Shown piece after piece: positions 53,724 to 62,551 of a DNA stretch of 64,000 nucleotides. The DNA comes from a bacterium (GTDB taxonomy: Bacteria > Hinthialibacterota > Hinthialibacteria > OLB16), in assembly GCA_022072055.1 (NCBI GenBank), contig JAJVIK010000004.1, positions 86,810-150,809 of the forward strand, given 5' to 3'. How positions within the stretch are numbered: the first letter of the stretch is position 1; every line of letters starts with the position of its first letter. Under the pieces are notes generated by a model, which saw only the letters and a program-made list of their open reading frames with translations, did no database searches and was not told the DNA's origin. The position numbers and the translations under genes are program-made.

Positions 53724-55090
53724 ATCTGACCATCCGTTGGGGGGTTGTTTGCCTCGCAGCGGTGCTTCTCTCGGGTTGCTCCCTGTTCCGGCGTGATCTC
53801 AAGGACGCCTCCGATTCGGCCCAGGTTGGCGAGACTTCGGTGGTTGAGGAGCGCGTGGCGGGTGGCGGCCCCACGGCGGGAGAGACCGGACTGGAGCGCG
53901 CATCGGAGCAGACCTTTGAATGGTCCGAAGAGAACAAGGCCGCGCCTTCGCCCCCTTCGCCCGCCTCGAATCCATCCACGTTGCCGCCGAGAATTGAGGA
54001 CACCCCTTCCGGGGGAGGGCTGGAGAGCGCCCTCGCCTCCCCGCTCACCCCGAAACGAGTGCCGCTCGAAACCGAGCTACCGGGGGCGGCGCCGGTTCCC
54101 CCTGAGCCGACCGGCAAGCCGGTGGCGCCATCGGCCCTTTCCGGAGTGGCCGGGTTTGGCCAGCCTCCAATGACCGTGGACTCTCAGGAGGACCCGAGGG
54201 CGGCGATTGCCTCTCGCCCGCCTCGACCGGACAGCCTTGTCGGGAGTAACCCGATGCTTCCAAGCAACGGGGTGGGTGAGCCACCCTTGGAATCCGGCCC
54301 CCGGCCCGTCGGCGGCTTGTCCCTGCGTTCTCCTCCCGCGCTGGCCACCTCCCCCTCGGAGCCGCGGATGGCGGATTCGGGTGTTCCCAAGGGGGCCTCT
54401 CTCTTTCCTTCGAACGATAGCGGCGAGAATTCGGAGAGCGCTTCAGGAGACCTCTCCCGCGCGGTGCGCTCTTCCGGGCTGTCACTGAACCGCTCCGATC
54501 CCTGGCATGGCCCCTCCAAGGCGGTTCCGGAAGGCGCCGGGCCAAGCGCTCAGTCCATGCCCCCCCCTCAGATGGTCTCCGCGCCCGCAACCGGACTGGA
54601 AACAAACTCCTCGAGATTTGTCGCGTCGAACGCCAAAGCGGATCCGAATCCCTCCGGGGCCTTCCAACCGCCCTCGGAGAAACCCGCCCCCGCGCCTGTT
54701 TCGCGCCCAACCTCCGAGCCGCTGCCGGACGCCAAGACCCTGAAAGCCCAAGGGGTCCAGCAGTATCGCGATAAGGAATTCGAGGCCGCGATCCTCACCT
54801 TCCGGAAATACCTGTCGGCGTATCCCGATGAAGACCAGGAAGTCCGGTGGCGCCTGGCCAATTCCCTGCTCCTGTCCAAGCGCTGGGGGGAAGCCTCCAA
54901 GGAATTCAATGTCCTGCGGGGGTCGCAGCGCACGGAGTTCGTGGCGGATGCGATCCTCAAGCTCGGCAAGATCGACCAAATCAAGGGGGATCTGCCGGGA
55001 GCCAAGTTGAACTGGAAACGGGTCGTTGAGAAATACCCGAATACCGAAGCCGCCGAGGAGGCGGCGAAGCTCTTGGCGGAGAACCCTTGA
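53720..55090 (+). CDS. Pro-rich lipoprotein with C-terminal TPR
   Basis: 456 residues. Signal peptide VCLAAVLLSGCSLF with lipobox LSGC. Residues 40-330 are low-complexity Pro/Ser/Glu/Gly (for example PPSPASNPSTLPP), probably unfolded and spanning the periplasm. The last 120 residues are tetratricopeptide helices (GVQQYRDKEFEAAILTFRKY, AKLNWKRVVEKYPNTEAAEE) like CpoB/YbgF. Overlaps dapA (ATGA) and the response-regulator gene (TTGA), so likely translated together with both. Confidence 0.83.
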   Translation: MNLTIRWGVVCLAAVLLSGCSLFRRDLKDASDSAQVGETSVVEERVAGGGPTAGETGLERASEQTFEWSEENKAAPSPPSPASNPSTLPPRIEDTPSGGGLESALASPLTPKRVPLETELPGAAPVPPEPTGKPVAPSALSGVAGFGQPPMTVDSQEDPRAAIASRPPRPDSLVGSNPMLPSNGVGEPPLESGPRPVGGLSLRSPPALATSPSEPRMADSGVPKGASLFPSNDSGENSESASGDLSRAVRSSGLSLNRSDPWHGPSKAVPEGAGPSAQSMPPPQMVSAPATGLETNSSRFVASNAKADPNPSGAFQPPSEKPAPAPVSRPTSEPLPDAKTLKAQGVQQYRDKEFEAAILTFRKYLSAYPDEDQEVRWRLANSLLLSKRWGEASKEFNVLRGSQRTEFVADAILKLGKIDQIKGDLPGAKLNWKRVVEKYPNTEAAEEAAKLLAENP

Positions 55091-56868
55091 GTCCCCAGTC
55101 CCACTTGCACCGTCGCTCCTCGGTCGCGGTGATTGATGATGACGAGGACCAGCGTCTGCTGTTGCGCCATGCCTTTGAGCCGCGCGGCTACCGGGTGCTT
55201 TCGTTTGAGTCCTCGGAGGCGGCGCTCGCCTGGGAGGGGGAACCGAGCGGAGAGGGCGCGGTCGACCTGGCTCAAGCGGATTTGATTCTTCTCGATGTGA
55301 ATCTGCCGGGAATCAGTGGGCTGGAGACTCTCCAACTCCTCAAGGATTCCCCAAGGCTTCGCCACATCCCGGTGGCCATGCTGACCGCCGAAAGGAACAG
55401 CGAGACTGTGCTTCGCTGCATCCGCGCGGGCGCGGCGGACTATTTTGTCAAACCGATCGATCTGCCGGAGGCGCTGCGACGGATTGAGAAACTCCTCGCC
55501 GACCCCTCCGGACTGGTCTCGAAAACCGGGGAGATCGACCTGCGGTGGAGCTTCCAGGAATTTCTTGTCCGGGAACTCAAGCGAGCCGAGCGCTGCGAAG
55601 AGCCGCTTTCCATTCTCATCGGCGGAGTCCGGAGGACCACGCAACCGGTCGGCGCGCTTTCCCCCGAGGAGATTGACCGCCTGTGGAGCCGGATTCCGGA
55701 AAACGCCGCCGAGATCCATCAGGCGGTGGAGGCGTTGATCCGGGCGGCGAGGGCCTCCTTGCGGGAATATGACGTGCTCGAACCTTTCGGGGTTGGCGAG
55801 CTCGCGGGGATTCTGCCGGCCACTGGGGAGGGGGGCCTGCGCGCGGTGGCCCGAAAGCTCCTATCCCTGTTTCCCGCGAAGGTGGAGGCGCCGATGCTCA
55901 CGGCGGGCGAGCGTTGGGTCCTCCTGCTCGGCGGAGCCACCTTCCCTTCGGATGGAAGGGACCGTGTGGCGCTCCTGGCCGCCGCCGAGGGGCGTCTTTC
56001 GGACCAATCCCCGCCGAGGCCCTCGGTTTCCGATGGTGATGATCCCCTCTACTCCAAGACCGCGCGGTGCGTGGCCTGCGGGCACCACTTCAGCTACGCC
56101 AAGGCGCTCGCGCGCAGGCTAGTCCAGGTTTCGCGCGAAACCGATCTGCGCCAAGTCTATGAGGGCTTCGATCCGCTACCCTATTCGGCGTGTGTGTGCT
56201 CCAACTGCGGACTGGCCGGGTTCGAGGCCGACTTAGGCGCGCTCAAACGCCTGCAGCCGCCCGCCTTCGGTTGGTCCTACCGGACAAGGGCCCGCGGAGA
56301 GCCTTTCGAGCATCCGACCCAGACCGTGATTCCCACGGAGATTCGCGCGGTCATCTCCCCCCCTTACGAAGCCTGGGCGGGGGCCGCGAGGCGGGAAGAC
56401 CTTCCCACCCGTTTCGCGGATTCGATCCCGGCGCGCGACAAACTCCTCGCCCTTGCGCGGACCCGCGAGGGAGGCCGGATGGATACCGAGACTGCGATCG
56501 CTCGCCATCTGCTCCTGCGCGAGACATACCGGCTCGCGGGGGCCTCGCCGCTCAGACGCGCGCGCGTGGCGCACCGGCTCGCTTGGCTACACCGCGCCCG
56601 GGAGGAACGGGAGGCGGAGCATCCGTTCCTCGCCGAGGCGCTTGACTACTACCTCACCGCCTTCCATTTCGAGGATCTCACCGGGGCGAGACCCAATGAA
56701 ATGGAGATCTTCTTCCTGCTTGGAGAGCTCTCCCTGCGCCTCGGGCGAGGGTCGGATGCCATCGCCATCTTTGACCTGCTCATCAGGGACCCGCGTCTCG
56801 ATGAACAGGACCCGTTCAAGAAGATGGTCCGACGCCGCTGGCAAGAGGCGCGCGGCGGCCCCGCCTGA
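55087..56868 (+). CDS. Response regulator: REC, degenerate GGDEF and DUF2225 fusion
   Basis: 593 residues from TTG 55087, which overlaps the previous stop; GGAG is six bases upstream. Residues 12-135 are a receiver domain (IDDDEDQ, phospho-acceptor Asp70 in LLDVNLPG, Lys in FVKPID). Residues 150-300 have a GGDEF-like pattern with REYDVLEPFGVGELAGILP; GVGEL replaces GGDEF, so no cyclase activity is expected. Residues 320-593 fit DUF2225: CVACGHHF (C328, C331) and CSNCGL (C371, C374) form a likely zinc site, followed by helical TPR-like repeats. It may sense a signal and act through protein contacts. Confidence 0.8.
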   Translation: MSPQSHLHRRSSVAVIDDDEDQRLLLRHAFEPRGYRVLSFESSEAALAWEGEPSGEGAVDLAQADLILLDVNLPGISGLETLQLLKDSPRLRHIPVAMLTAERNSETVLRCIRAGAADYFVKPIDLPEALRRIEKLLADPSGLVSKTGEIDLRWSFQEFLVRELKRAERCEEPLSILIGGVRRTTQPVGALSPEEIDRLWSRIPENAAEIHQAVEALIRAARASLREYDVLEPFGVGELAGILPATGEGGLRAVARKLLSLFPAKVEAPMLTAGERWVLLLGGATFPSDGRDRVALLAAAEGRLSDQSPPRPSVSDGDDPLYSKTARCVACGHHFSYAKALARRLVQVSRETDLRQVYEGFDPLPYSACVCSNCGLAGFEADLGALKRLQPPAFGWSYRTRARGEPFEHPTQTVIPTEIRAVISPPYEAWAGAARREDLPTRFADSIPARDKLLALARTREGGRMDTETAIARHLLLRETYRLAGASPLRRARVAHRLAWLHRAREEREAEHPFLAEALDYYLTAFHFEDLTGARPNEMEIFFLLGELSLRLGRGSDAIAIFDLLIRDPRLDEQDPFKKMVRRRWQEARGGPA

Positions 56869-56898
56869 GAGGTTCACAAGAGGTTCGCCCCGGAGGCT

Positions 56899-57561
56899 TC
56901 AGCACCCTCCCGCCGGTGGGAAATACCCCTTCACCCGCTGCCACTCGTCAATGCAATAGTTCCCGGAGCGAACCTCCCCGCCCGCTCGCAGGATGGCGCC
57001 GATTGAGCTCGATCCGTTGGTGGGAGAATAGCGGAGGTATCCCATCGTGTTCGGACAGGGATCGATCGTCGGGGATGAACAGGGCCAGGCGTCGTTGTCG
57101 CTGAACGTGTCTCGATGCGCGGGCCCGTGAGAGAAGACCGCGTACGCGTTGATTTTTGGGGGATTACGAAACAACGGGTTGGCCACCCACGGTCTCCCGG
57201 TGGAGGCCATTTCAAAAAATGCCTCTCCCGGATCGAATCCCGTCCCCGCCTGGTTAAAAGAGTCTTCGGGAACCACGGTCATGAATTTGATGGGAGTGGT
57301 CAGGAAATACAGCCCTTTGGGTTGGGCATCCGGGTCATGGTCGGGGGGGTACATTCGATATTGGATAAAATAAGACTCCATTGCCGTGGCGATGGAACGC
57401 AAGTCCCCTTCAACCTTGGCGACCTTGGCTCGAAGTTGCGCCTCCAGGAAATTGGGAAGCGCAATCGCGATCAGAATCAGGATGATGGCGATGACAATCA
57501 GGAGCTCGATGAGCGTAAACCCTCGCCGAGGCTCTTTTCCGTTGAGAATCTTGGACCGCAT
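56899..57561 (-). CDS. Pseudopilin (GspG-like), tandem gene 3
   Basis: 220 residues with AGGAGG six bases before the ATG. The prepilin signal is RRGFTLIELLIVIAIILIL, then ALPNFLEAQLRAKVAKVEGDL and ATAMESYFIQYRMYPPDHDP. The C-terminal part has AVFSHGPAHRDTFSDNDA and YSPTNGSSSIGAIL with a Cys in YCIDEW. The third of three tandem, similar genes in transcription order, 15 bases after its neighbour. It probably forms a fibre subunit of a secretion or pilus system encoded elsewhere. Confidence 0.92.
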   Translation of the reverse strand: MRSKILNGKEPRRGFTLIELLIVIAIILILIAIALPNFLEAQLRAKVAKVEGDLRSIATAMESYFIQYRMYPPDHDPDAQPKGLYFLTTPIKFMTVVPEDSFNQAGTGFDPGEAFFEMASTGRPWVANPLFRNPPKINAYAVFSHGPAHRDTFSDNDAWPCSSPTIDPCPNTMGYLRYSPTNGSSSIGAILRAGGEVRSGNYCIDEWQRVKGYFPPAGGC

Positions 57562-57576
57562 GCGAAACCTCCTTTT

Positions 57577-58230
57577 TTATCCCCCTCCGCACTGGATGGG
57601 GGGTGGATTGAAACCTCGAACACGTTGCCAGTGATCGATGCAATAATTGCCGGAGCGAAACTCCCCGCCGGGCTGGACCAGCTCGCCCACTGAATTGGTT
57701 CCGTTGGTGGGATTGTACCTCAGATATCCCATCTCGGTGGGGCAGGGGTTGAAACTCGAGGGCAGGCATGGCCACCCGTTGTTGTCGTTAAAATTATCGC
57801 CGCGGTCCGGGCCGTGACTGTACACAATGTAGGCGTGAACCTTGGGATAGCGGAATCGGAGGAAGATCGGGGTCACGCCGGTGGAGGCCATCTCAAAATC
57901 CGCCTCGCTCGGGTCGCTGCCGCTCCCGCGCTGATTGAAAACATCGGGCGGCAGCGACTGAATGTATTTGATGGGGCTGGTGAGCTGATAGAGCCCATAT
58001 TCATCGGGGTACAAGCTGTCGGGGTCGTGGTCCATCGGGTAGACCTTGAAATCGACGAAATACGACTCCATCGCGATTCCGACCGTGCGCAGGTCGCCGG
58101 ACACGCGCGCGACCTTGGCGCGCACTTGAGCCTCCAGGAAGTTCGGGAGCGCGATCGCGATCAGGATCAGGATGATGGCGATGACGATCAGCAATTCGAT
58201 GAGCGTGAACCCCTTCAGTTCACTCCGCAT
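57577..58230 (-). CDS. Pseudopilin (GspG-like), tandem gene 2
   Basis: 217 residues from ATG 58230 with GGGGAGGG nine bases upstream. MRSELKGFTLIELLIVIAI is followed by ALPNFLEAQVRAKVARV, VGIAMESYFVDFKVYPMDHD, IVYSHGPDRGDNFNDNNG and YNPTNGTNSVGELVQPGGE. It overlaps the preceding gene by 11 bases. Strong similarity to its two neighbours points to local duplication and divergence. Confidence 0.92.
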   Translation of the reverse strand: MRSELKGFTLIELLIVIAIILILIAIALPNFLEAQVRAKVARVSGDLRTVGIAMESYFVDFKVYPMDHDPDSLYPDEYGLYQLTSPIKYIQSLPPDVFNQRGSGSDPSEADFEMASTGVTPIFLRFRYPKVHAYIVYSHGPDRGDNFNDNNGWPCLPSSFNPCPTEMGYLRYNPTNGTNSVGELVQPGGEFRSGNYCIDHWQRVRGFNPPPIQCGGG

Positions 58231-58897
58231 GCTCAAATCCCTCCCCTCGGATTTCAATCCAGTCCAGGCACCAGTGCCCGGCCTTGTATTGCCCACCGAG
58301 CTTCACAATGTCGCCGGATGAGGTGGTCCCATTGGTCGGACTGTAGGTGTGGGTTCCCATCTCCGGCTTCAGGCCCGGGTTTGGGCAGGGGTGGGCGGGG
58401 CCATTCCAGGGCCAATCCGACTCCCCTTCGAAATTGTCGATGATGTCCGGCCCGTGACTGTAGAGGGCGAAAGCGTTGATGCGCTTGAAGGGGCGACGCC
58501 CCAACGCCATGAAAACCGGGGTGATCCCCGTCGAGGCCATCTCGAAATAGACTGGGGTGCCATCCACCGGGGCGCGGCTCCCGACAAAGACATCGAAAGG
58601 GAGAGCGGCGAGATACTTGAGCGGGGTGGTGAGCTGCGCCAGACCATGGGCCTGCTCATCGAACTCATCCTCGGAATCCGGCGGATAGATCTTCCAATCC
58701 AGCAGGTACGATTCCATCGCCGTGGCGATGGTCCGGAGGTCGGCGTTGACCCGCGCCACCTTGGCGCGAATCTGAGCCTCAAGGAAGTTCGGAAGCGCAA
58801 TGGCAATCAGAATCAGGATGATGGCGATGACAATCAAGAGTTCAATGAGGGTGAAGCCGCGCGGCGCGGCGATTGGGTTGGTCGATCCGAGGACCAT
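58220..58897 (-). CDS. Pseudopilin (GspG-like), tandem gene 1
   Basis: 225 residues from ATG 58897 with GGAGG eight bases upstream. APRGFTLIELLIVIAIILIL, ALPNFLEAQIRAKVARV and TAMESYLLDWKIYPPD are the stalk; the head has LYSHGPDIIDNFEGES and YSPTNGTTSSGDIVKLGG. First gene of the three-gene cassette, with a possible promoter at 58985-59014. Confidence 0.92.
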   Translation of the reverse strand: MVLGSTNPIAAPRGFTLIELLIVIAIILILIAIALPNFLEAQIRAKVARVNADLRTIATAMESYLLDWKIYPPDSEDEFDEQAHGLAQLTTPLKYLAALPFDVFVGSRAPVDGTPVYFEMASTGITPVFMALGRRPFKRINAFALYSHGPDIIDNFEGESDWPWNGPAHPCPNPGLKPEMGTHTYSPTNGTTSSGDIVKLGGQYKAGHWCLDWIEIRGEGFEHAE

Positions 58898-58984
58898 CTC
58901 ACGCGCCTCCTCATTCGGGTTGCACCGCGCGCGAACGAACCGCGCCGGAGGTCCAGCCGGAGGCTCCCCGACCTGAACACGAGT

Positions 58985-59014
58985 ACTATAAGCCATCCGT
59001 TAGGAATTTGTTAG
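58985..59014 (-). promoter_or_regulatory. Possible promoter of the pseudopilin cassette
   Basis: On the minus strand, CTAACA (59014-59009), an 18-base spacer and TATAGT (58990-58985), about 90 bases before the first pseudopilin. The -35 match is poor, so this is tentative. Confidence 0.35.
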
Positions 59015-59030
59015 AGAAATAATTCGCGGA

Positions 59031-62000
59031 TTACTGAAAGAGATTCCAATGGTCATGGGAGGAGAGAGGCGGTCCCGAGGAGAACCGGGCGATCTCAGCC
59101 TGGCTGAGGGCGGAGTCGTGGAAGCGAACCTGCTCGATCAACCCCAATCCTTGGATGCCCCCCGTGCTTGCCCCAATCCGGAAGTCCTGGACCCCCGCTA
59201 TGGTTCGCGCGCCAATCGGGGCGGACACCGACGCAAGACCCGACTGAGCGCTCGAAAACACGCGGACCGCCCCCCCGGTTCGATCCCAGACACAGGCCAC
59301 ATCCTGCCACCGGCCGGGAATCACGGGCAAACCCGATCCGCCGAACACCTCCGCGCCCGGACCGCTTCCGGCGGAGAACTCGAGCGTGTTGTCCGGCCGG
59401 ATGAAGAACTCCCAGACCCCGGGCATTCCGGCGATGGTCCGCCTTGTCGCTGAGTTCCGTGGGGATATCCGGACCCAAAGCGTGAAATCACGGTCCCCAA
59501 TCCGAAATTCCCCACGGTCCCCATTTCCTGGAAAGACAAAACCCCCCATGGAGGTGTCCACTGCCAGTCCATCCGATCCCGGATGGCCGAGCGCCTCCGG
59601 ACCGGGGACCCAGTTTCCTAACCCGGGATCACCCGCGGGAGCATGACTGAACAGGGGACCTCGCCAATCGGAAAGGGCCGCGGGACTGATCGGCAACCCC
59701 ACTTGTCCCTCGGAAAAGCGCAGGAATCCGAACAACGGCGGACGCATTTCATCCAGGAACTCGATCCCCAGTTGGTACCAAGTCTGTCCCCCGCCGGCCA
59801 CGCGGACAATGTCCACATAATACTCTTCGGATGTGGGGCGCGCCGGAACGTGAACCGATTCGCGGTCCTGCCCGACAAAGATGCTCCTTGCGAGCGGGCG
59901 GGTGTTGGGAGGATCCACCGTCACCTCGCTTCCGTAAATGAAGAGGTCGATGTCCTGAGGCCCTTGCCACCCGATGGTGACACGCACCGCTTTGCGCGGA
60001 GGCGCGGTGAACTTGAACACATCTCGGACTTCACCCGAGGTGTCATCCAGCGACAGGTTCCGGTAGTACCCCCCAGCGAGGGAGGCGGCGGTTGCGACCG
60101 TGTCATTCTCCTCATAGATGTCATCCATTCCCGGGCCCGAAAGGGGAGGATTTGAAGTGAGCGCCGCATGAAGGGTGTACTCCCGGTTCACCTTTCCCCC
60201 GACATTGGCCACTTCAATGTAGTGGTCCCCATCCTCCACGGCTTGATAGGGGTCCACCGACTCCCCGAAGGTGGCCAGATCCGAGGATCGAACAGAGTTC
60301 CCGGCCGGATCGAGGACCCGCAGGGAAAGGTTGGCCTCCGAATGGGCAAAGGAAAGCAGCGCGTAGAGGTACTCCCCCGTGACCATGTTCACTCGGAAGA
60401 GGTCCAGGTCATTGCAGGAAAGTCCGGGGATGGAGATTCCGGAACCGGGGGAGATCGGCGCGGCTTGGAGGAGAGTCTGATTGGGTTCGAAGGGATCGGG
60501 GGCGGGCGTGGCCTCGATCTCAAGCGTGTAAGGGGCCCCCGCGCCCCCCGATGGAAACACGGAGAGGAAGAAGTCCCCGTCCTCGGTGGGGATGAAGTCC
60601 AGCGTTCCTGTGTACGTGTTCTGGTTGGCGGTTATCTGAGAGGTCGCCACCACCCGTCCGGATTCGTCCAGGAGGTGGAAATCCAGACCGCCGAACAGAT
60701 TGAGAAACTGGATCGAACAGCGGATGTTCTGGCCGGCCACCCCCGGCACTCGGTAGAAATCGGGATTGTCACCGAGATAGAGCCAAGGGTGGAACCCACG
60801 CTCCAGCGGGGCCGCATCGCCGGGTGAATCGTTGGGCTCCAGTCGGTCATCGATATAGTCCTGCCCCTGAAGGACCGCGCGCGCGGCGTTCACTCGTCCG
60901 TATCCGAGTTCCACGCTCTTCCCGTACCGATCATTGGGGGCTATCCCCATCATCGGGGTCTCGCAGGAGTTGATGACCTTGAGGACCGCCTGGGGTCCCG
61001 AAAGGGTGGGATCCTTGGAGAGGACCAGGGCCGCCACCGCCGCGGCGACCGGAGTGGAGGAAGAGGTCCCGCCGAAGCCGCCGGTAACATCCAGGGTGGG
61101 ATTGTCAAACCCGCCCGGCCCGGAGATGTCCAGAGTCCAGTTGGCCTGAGGCGCGACCAACGCCAATCTGGAATCGAAGTTGCTTTCCTCGTGACGGAGG
61201 TCCAGTCTGTTGGGAGCGGAGTTGGTTTCGCCCACGCCGACCGCCCATGGGTAGTTGGCGGGAAACTCCACCGGAAGGCCGTTGCCGTTTCCCGAGGCGA
61301 AGAAGACCGCGCATCCGAGACCGCCGCGCCCTTCCTTAACCGCATAGTCAATCGCATCCATGACCACTGAGGCCCCGACCCCAGTCCCGCCCCAACTCCC
61401 ATTGAGGACATCGGCGTAGTTGGCCGCGTAGCGGATTGCCTCCGAGGCCTGGAAATCCCCGGCGTATCCCGCCGCTCCAAAAAGCTGGCAGGGGAGAATT
61501 CGGCAGAGAGGCGCCACGCCGGCCACCCCAATGCCATTCTCACGGATCGCCGCGATGACACCGGAAACCGCGGTTCCATGGGCGTTGATCGAGCCGATAT
61601 TGCTCGGACTGGGATCCGGATCGTTTCCCGCGAAATCCCATCCTGTAAGGTCATCGATGAATCCGTTGCCGTCGTTGTCGATGCCGTCCAGGATTTCCTG
61701 TGGATTCTGGTAGATATTCGCGGCTAGGTCCGGGTGATTGCGATCAACCCCTTCATCGATCACGGCCACCACCACACCGGGATCCCCTTGGGTGACCGCC
61801 CAAGCGGCATCGGCGTCGATGATGTCCAGATGCGCCTGGTTGGAACGGAACGGGTCCGCCACGGAAAGGGACACCCCGCCGAAAAAGTTCGGCTCGGCCC
61901 AGAGAACCCCTGGGCGCGCGCTCAACTCGGCGGCCCAGCCGAATATGGATTTCCCCCCGGTCTTGGTCCTGAGGAGCGCCAGACCGGGATCAAAGCGGGA

Positions 62001-62438
62001 GGTTTGAACGATTTCGAGGTCCGGTTCCGCCTTGAGAGCCCCGAGCGCCCCCTGGGCCGCGCCGGGGACGAGCTGGACAATCACTTCTCCAAAGGTCCAG
62101 GTGGGGAGGGTCGAACCTTCCCTTTGGAACACTGGAAAAAACCGCGTATCGGGGGGAAGGATCGCTTGCAGGGCCTCCAGACGAGCCTTCGAGTCAAAGC
62201 GAAACGCAAATCGGCCCTGGCGGACATCGCGGTAAAGCGTTTCAGAGGGCGTAGATGAGATCTCCTTGGCGAGGTCAAGTTGAGACTTGGCGGCAATCTC
62301 CACGGCCAAGGCGTTGACCAAGCGTGAGAAACTGGCGCGATGACCTCGGCAAAGGAGGGACTCCTCCTGGGCCGCGGCGCGCCAAGAAATGGTCCCGGAG
62401 CAGAAAAGTGAGAATAAAACAGCGAAAATTGTCCTCAT
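59031..62438 (-). CDS. Secreted subtilisin-like serine protease with LamG-like C-terminus
   Basis: 1135 residues. Signal peptide (IFAVLFSLFCSGTISWRAAA), then a prodomain-like region to about 200, then an S8 catalytic domain: VVAVIDEGVD (Asp228), NAHGTAVSG (His287), ASGNGNG (oxyanion Asn) and GGTSSSTPVAA (Ser459). The Asp motif reads DEG rather than DTG. Repeated beta-domains of the bacterial pre-peptidase C-terminal type follow (EPNDSPGDAAP, DPFEPNQTLLQ, YEENDTVATAAS). The last 170 residues resemble a LamG/concanavalin-like fold (DFTLWVRISP, WQDVACVWDRTGG). An extracellular protease of a scavenging lifestyle is likely. Confidence 0.93.
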   Translation of the reverse strand: MRTIFAVLFSLFCSGTISWRAAAQEESLLCRGHRASFSRLVNALAVEIAAKSQLDLAKEISSTPSETLYRDVRQGRFAFRFDSKARLEALQAILPPDTRFFPVFQREGSTLPTWTFGEVIVQLVPGAAQGALGALKAEPDLEIVQTSRFDPGLALLRTKTGGKSIFGWAAELSARPGVLWAEPNFFGGVSLSVADPFRSNQAHLDIIDADAAWAVTQGDPGVVVAVIDEGVDRNHPDLAANIYQNPQEILDGIDNDGNGFIDDLTGWDFAGNDPDPSPSNIGSINAHGTAVSGVIAAIRENGIGVAGVAPLCRILPCQLFGAAGYAGDFQASEAIRYAANYADVLNGSWGGTGVGASVVMDAIDYAVKEGRGGLGCAVFFASGNGNGLPVEFPANYPWAVGVGETNSAPNRLDLRHEESNFDSRLALVAPQANWTLDISGPGGFDNPTLDVTGGFGGTSSSTPVAAAVAALVLSKDPTLSGPQAVLKVINSCETPMMGIAPNDRYGKSVELGYGRVNAARAVLQGQDYIDDRLEPNDSPGDAAPLERGFHPWLYLGDNPDFYRVPGVAGQNIRCSIQFLNLFGGLDFHLLDESGRVVATSQITANQNTYTGTLDFIPTEDGDFFLSVFPSGGAGAPYTLEIEATPAPDPFEPNQTLLQAAPISPGSGISIPGLSCNDLDLFRVNMVTGEYLYALLSFAHSEANLSLRVLDPAGNSVRSSDLATFGESVDPYQAVEDGDHYIEVANVGGKVNREYTLHAALTSNPPLSGPGMDDIYEENDTVATAASLAGGYYRNLSLDDTSGEVRDVFKFTAPPRKAVRVTIGWQGPQDIDLFIYGSEVTVDPPNTRPLARSIFVGQDRESVHVPARPTSEEYYVDIVRVAGGGQTWYQLGIEFLDEMRPPLFGFLRFSEGQVGLPISPAALSDWRGPLFSHAPAGDPGLGNWVPGPEALGHPGSDGLAVDTSMGGFVFPGNGDRGEFRIGDRDFTLWVRISPRNSATRRTIAGMPGVWEFFIRPDNTLEFSAGSGPGAEVFGGSGLPVIPGRWQDVACVWDRTGGAVRVFSSAQSGLASVSAPIGARTIAGVQDFRIGASTGGIQGLGLIEQVRFHDSALSQAEIARFSSGPPLSSHDHWNLFQ

Positions 62439-62523
62439 TTAGACTCCGGGTGGCAACCGGGTTCCAAGCTGCAAGGGTGTGCAACAGGCGCCAAGGTGAT
62501 CCCATTCAAAACCACTCGGAAGC

Positions 62524-62551
62524 AGTGTAGCCATTCAGCGGGAATCGTCAA
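62524..62551 (-). promoter_or_regulatory. Sigma-70-type promoter of the subtilase gene
   Basis: On the minus strand, TTGACG (62551-62546), a 16-base spacer and TACACT (62529-62524), about 85 bases before the subtilase ATG. The -35 box and spacer overlap the 3' end of the lptC-like gene. The TTGAC-16-TACACT layout is the same as before the EF-G-like gene. Confidence 0.55.
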
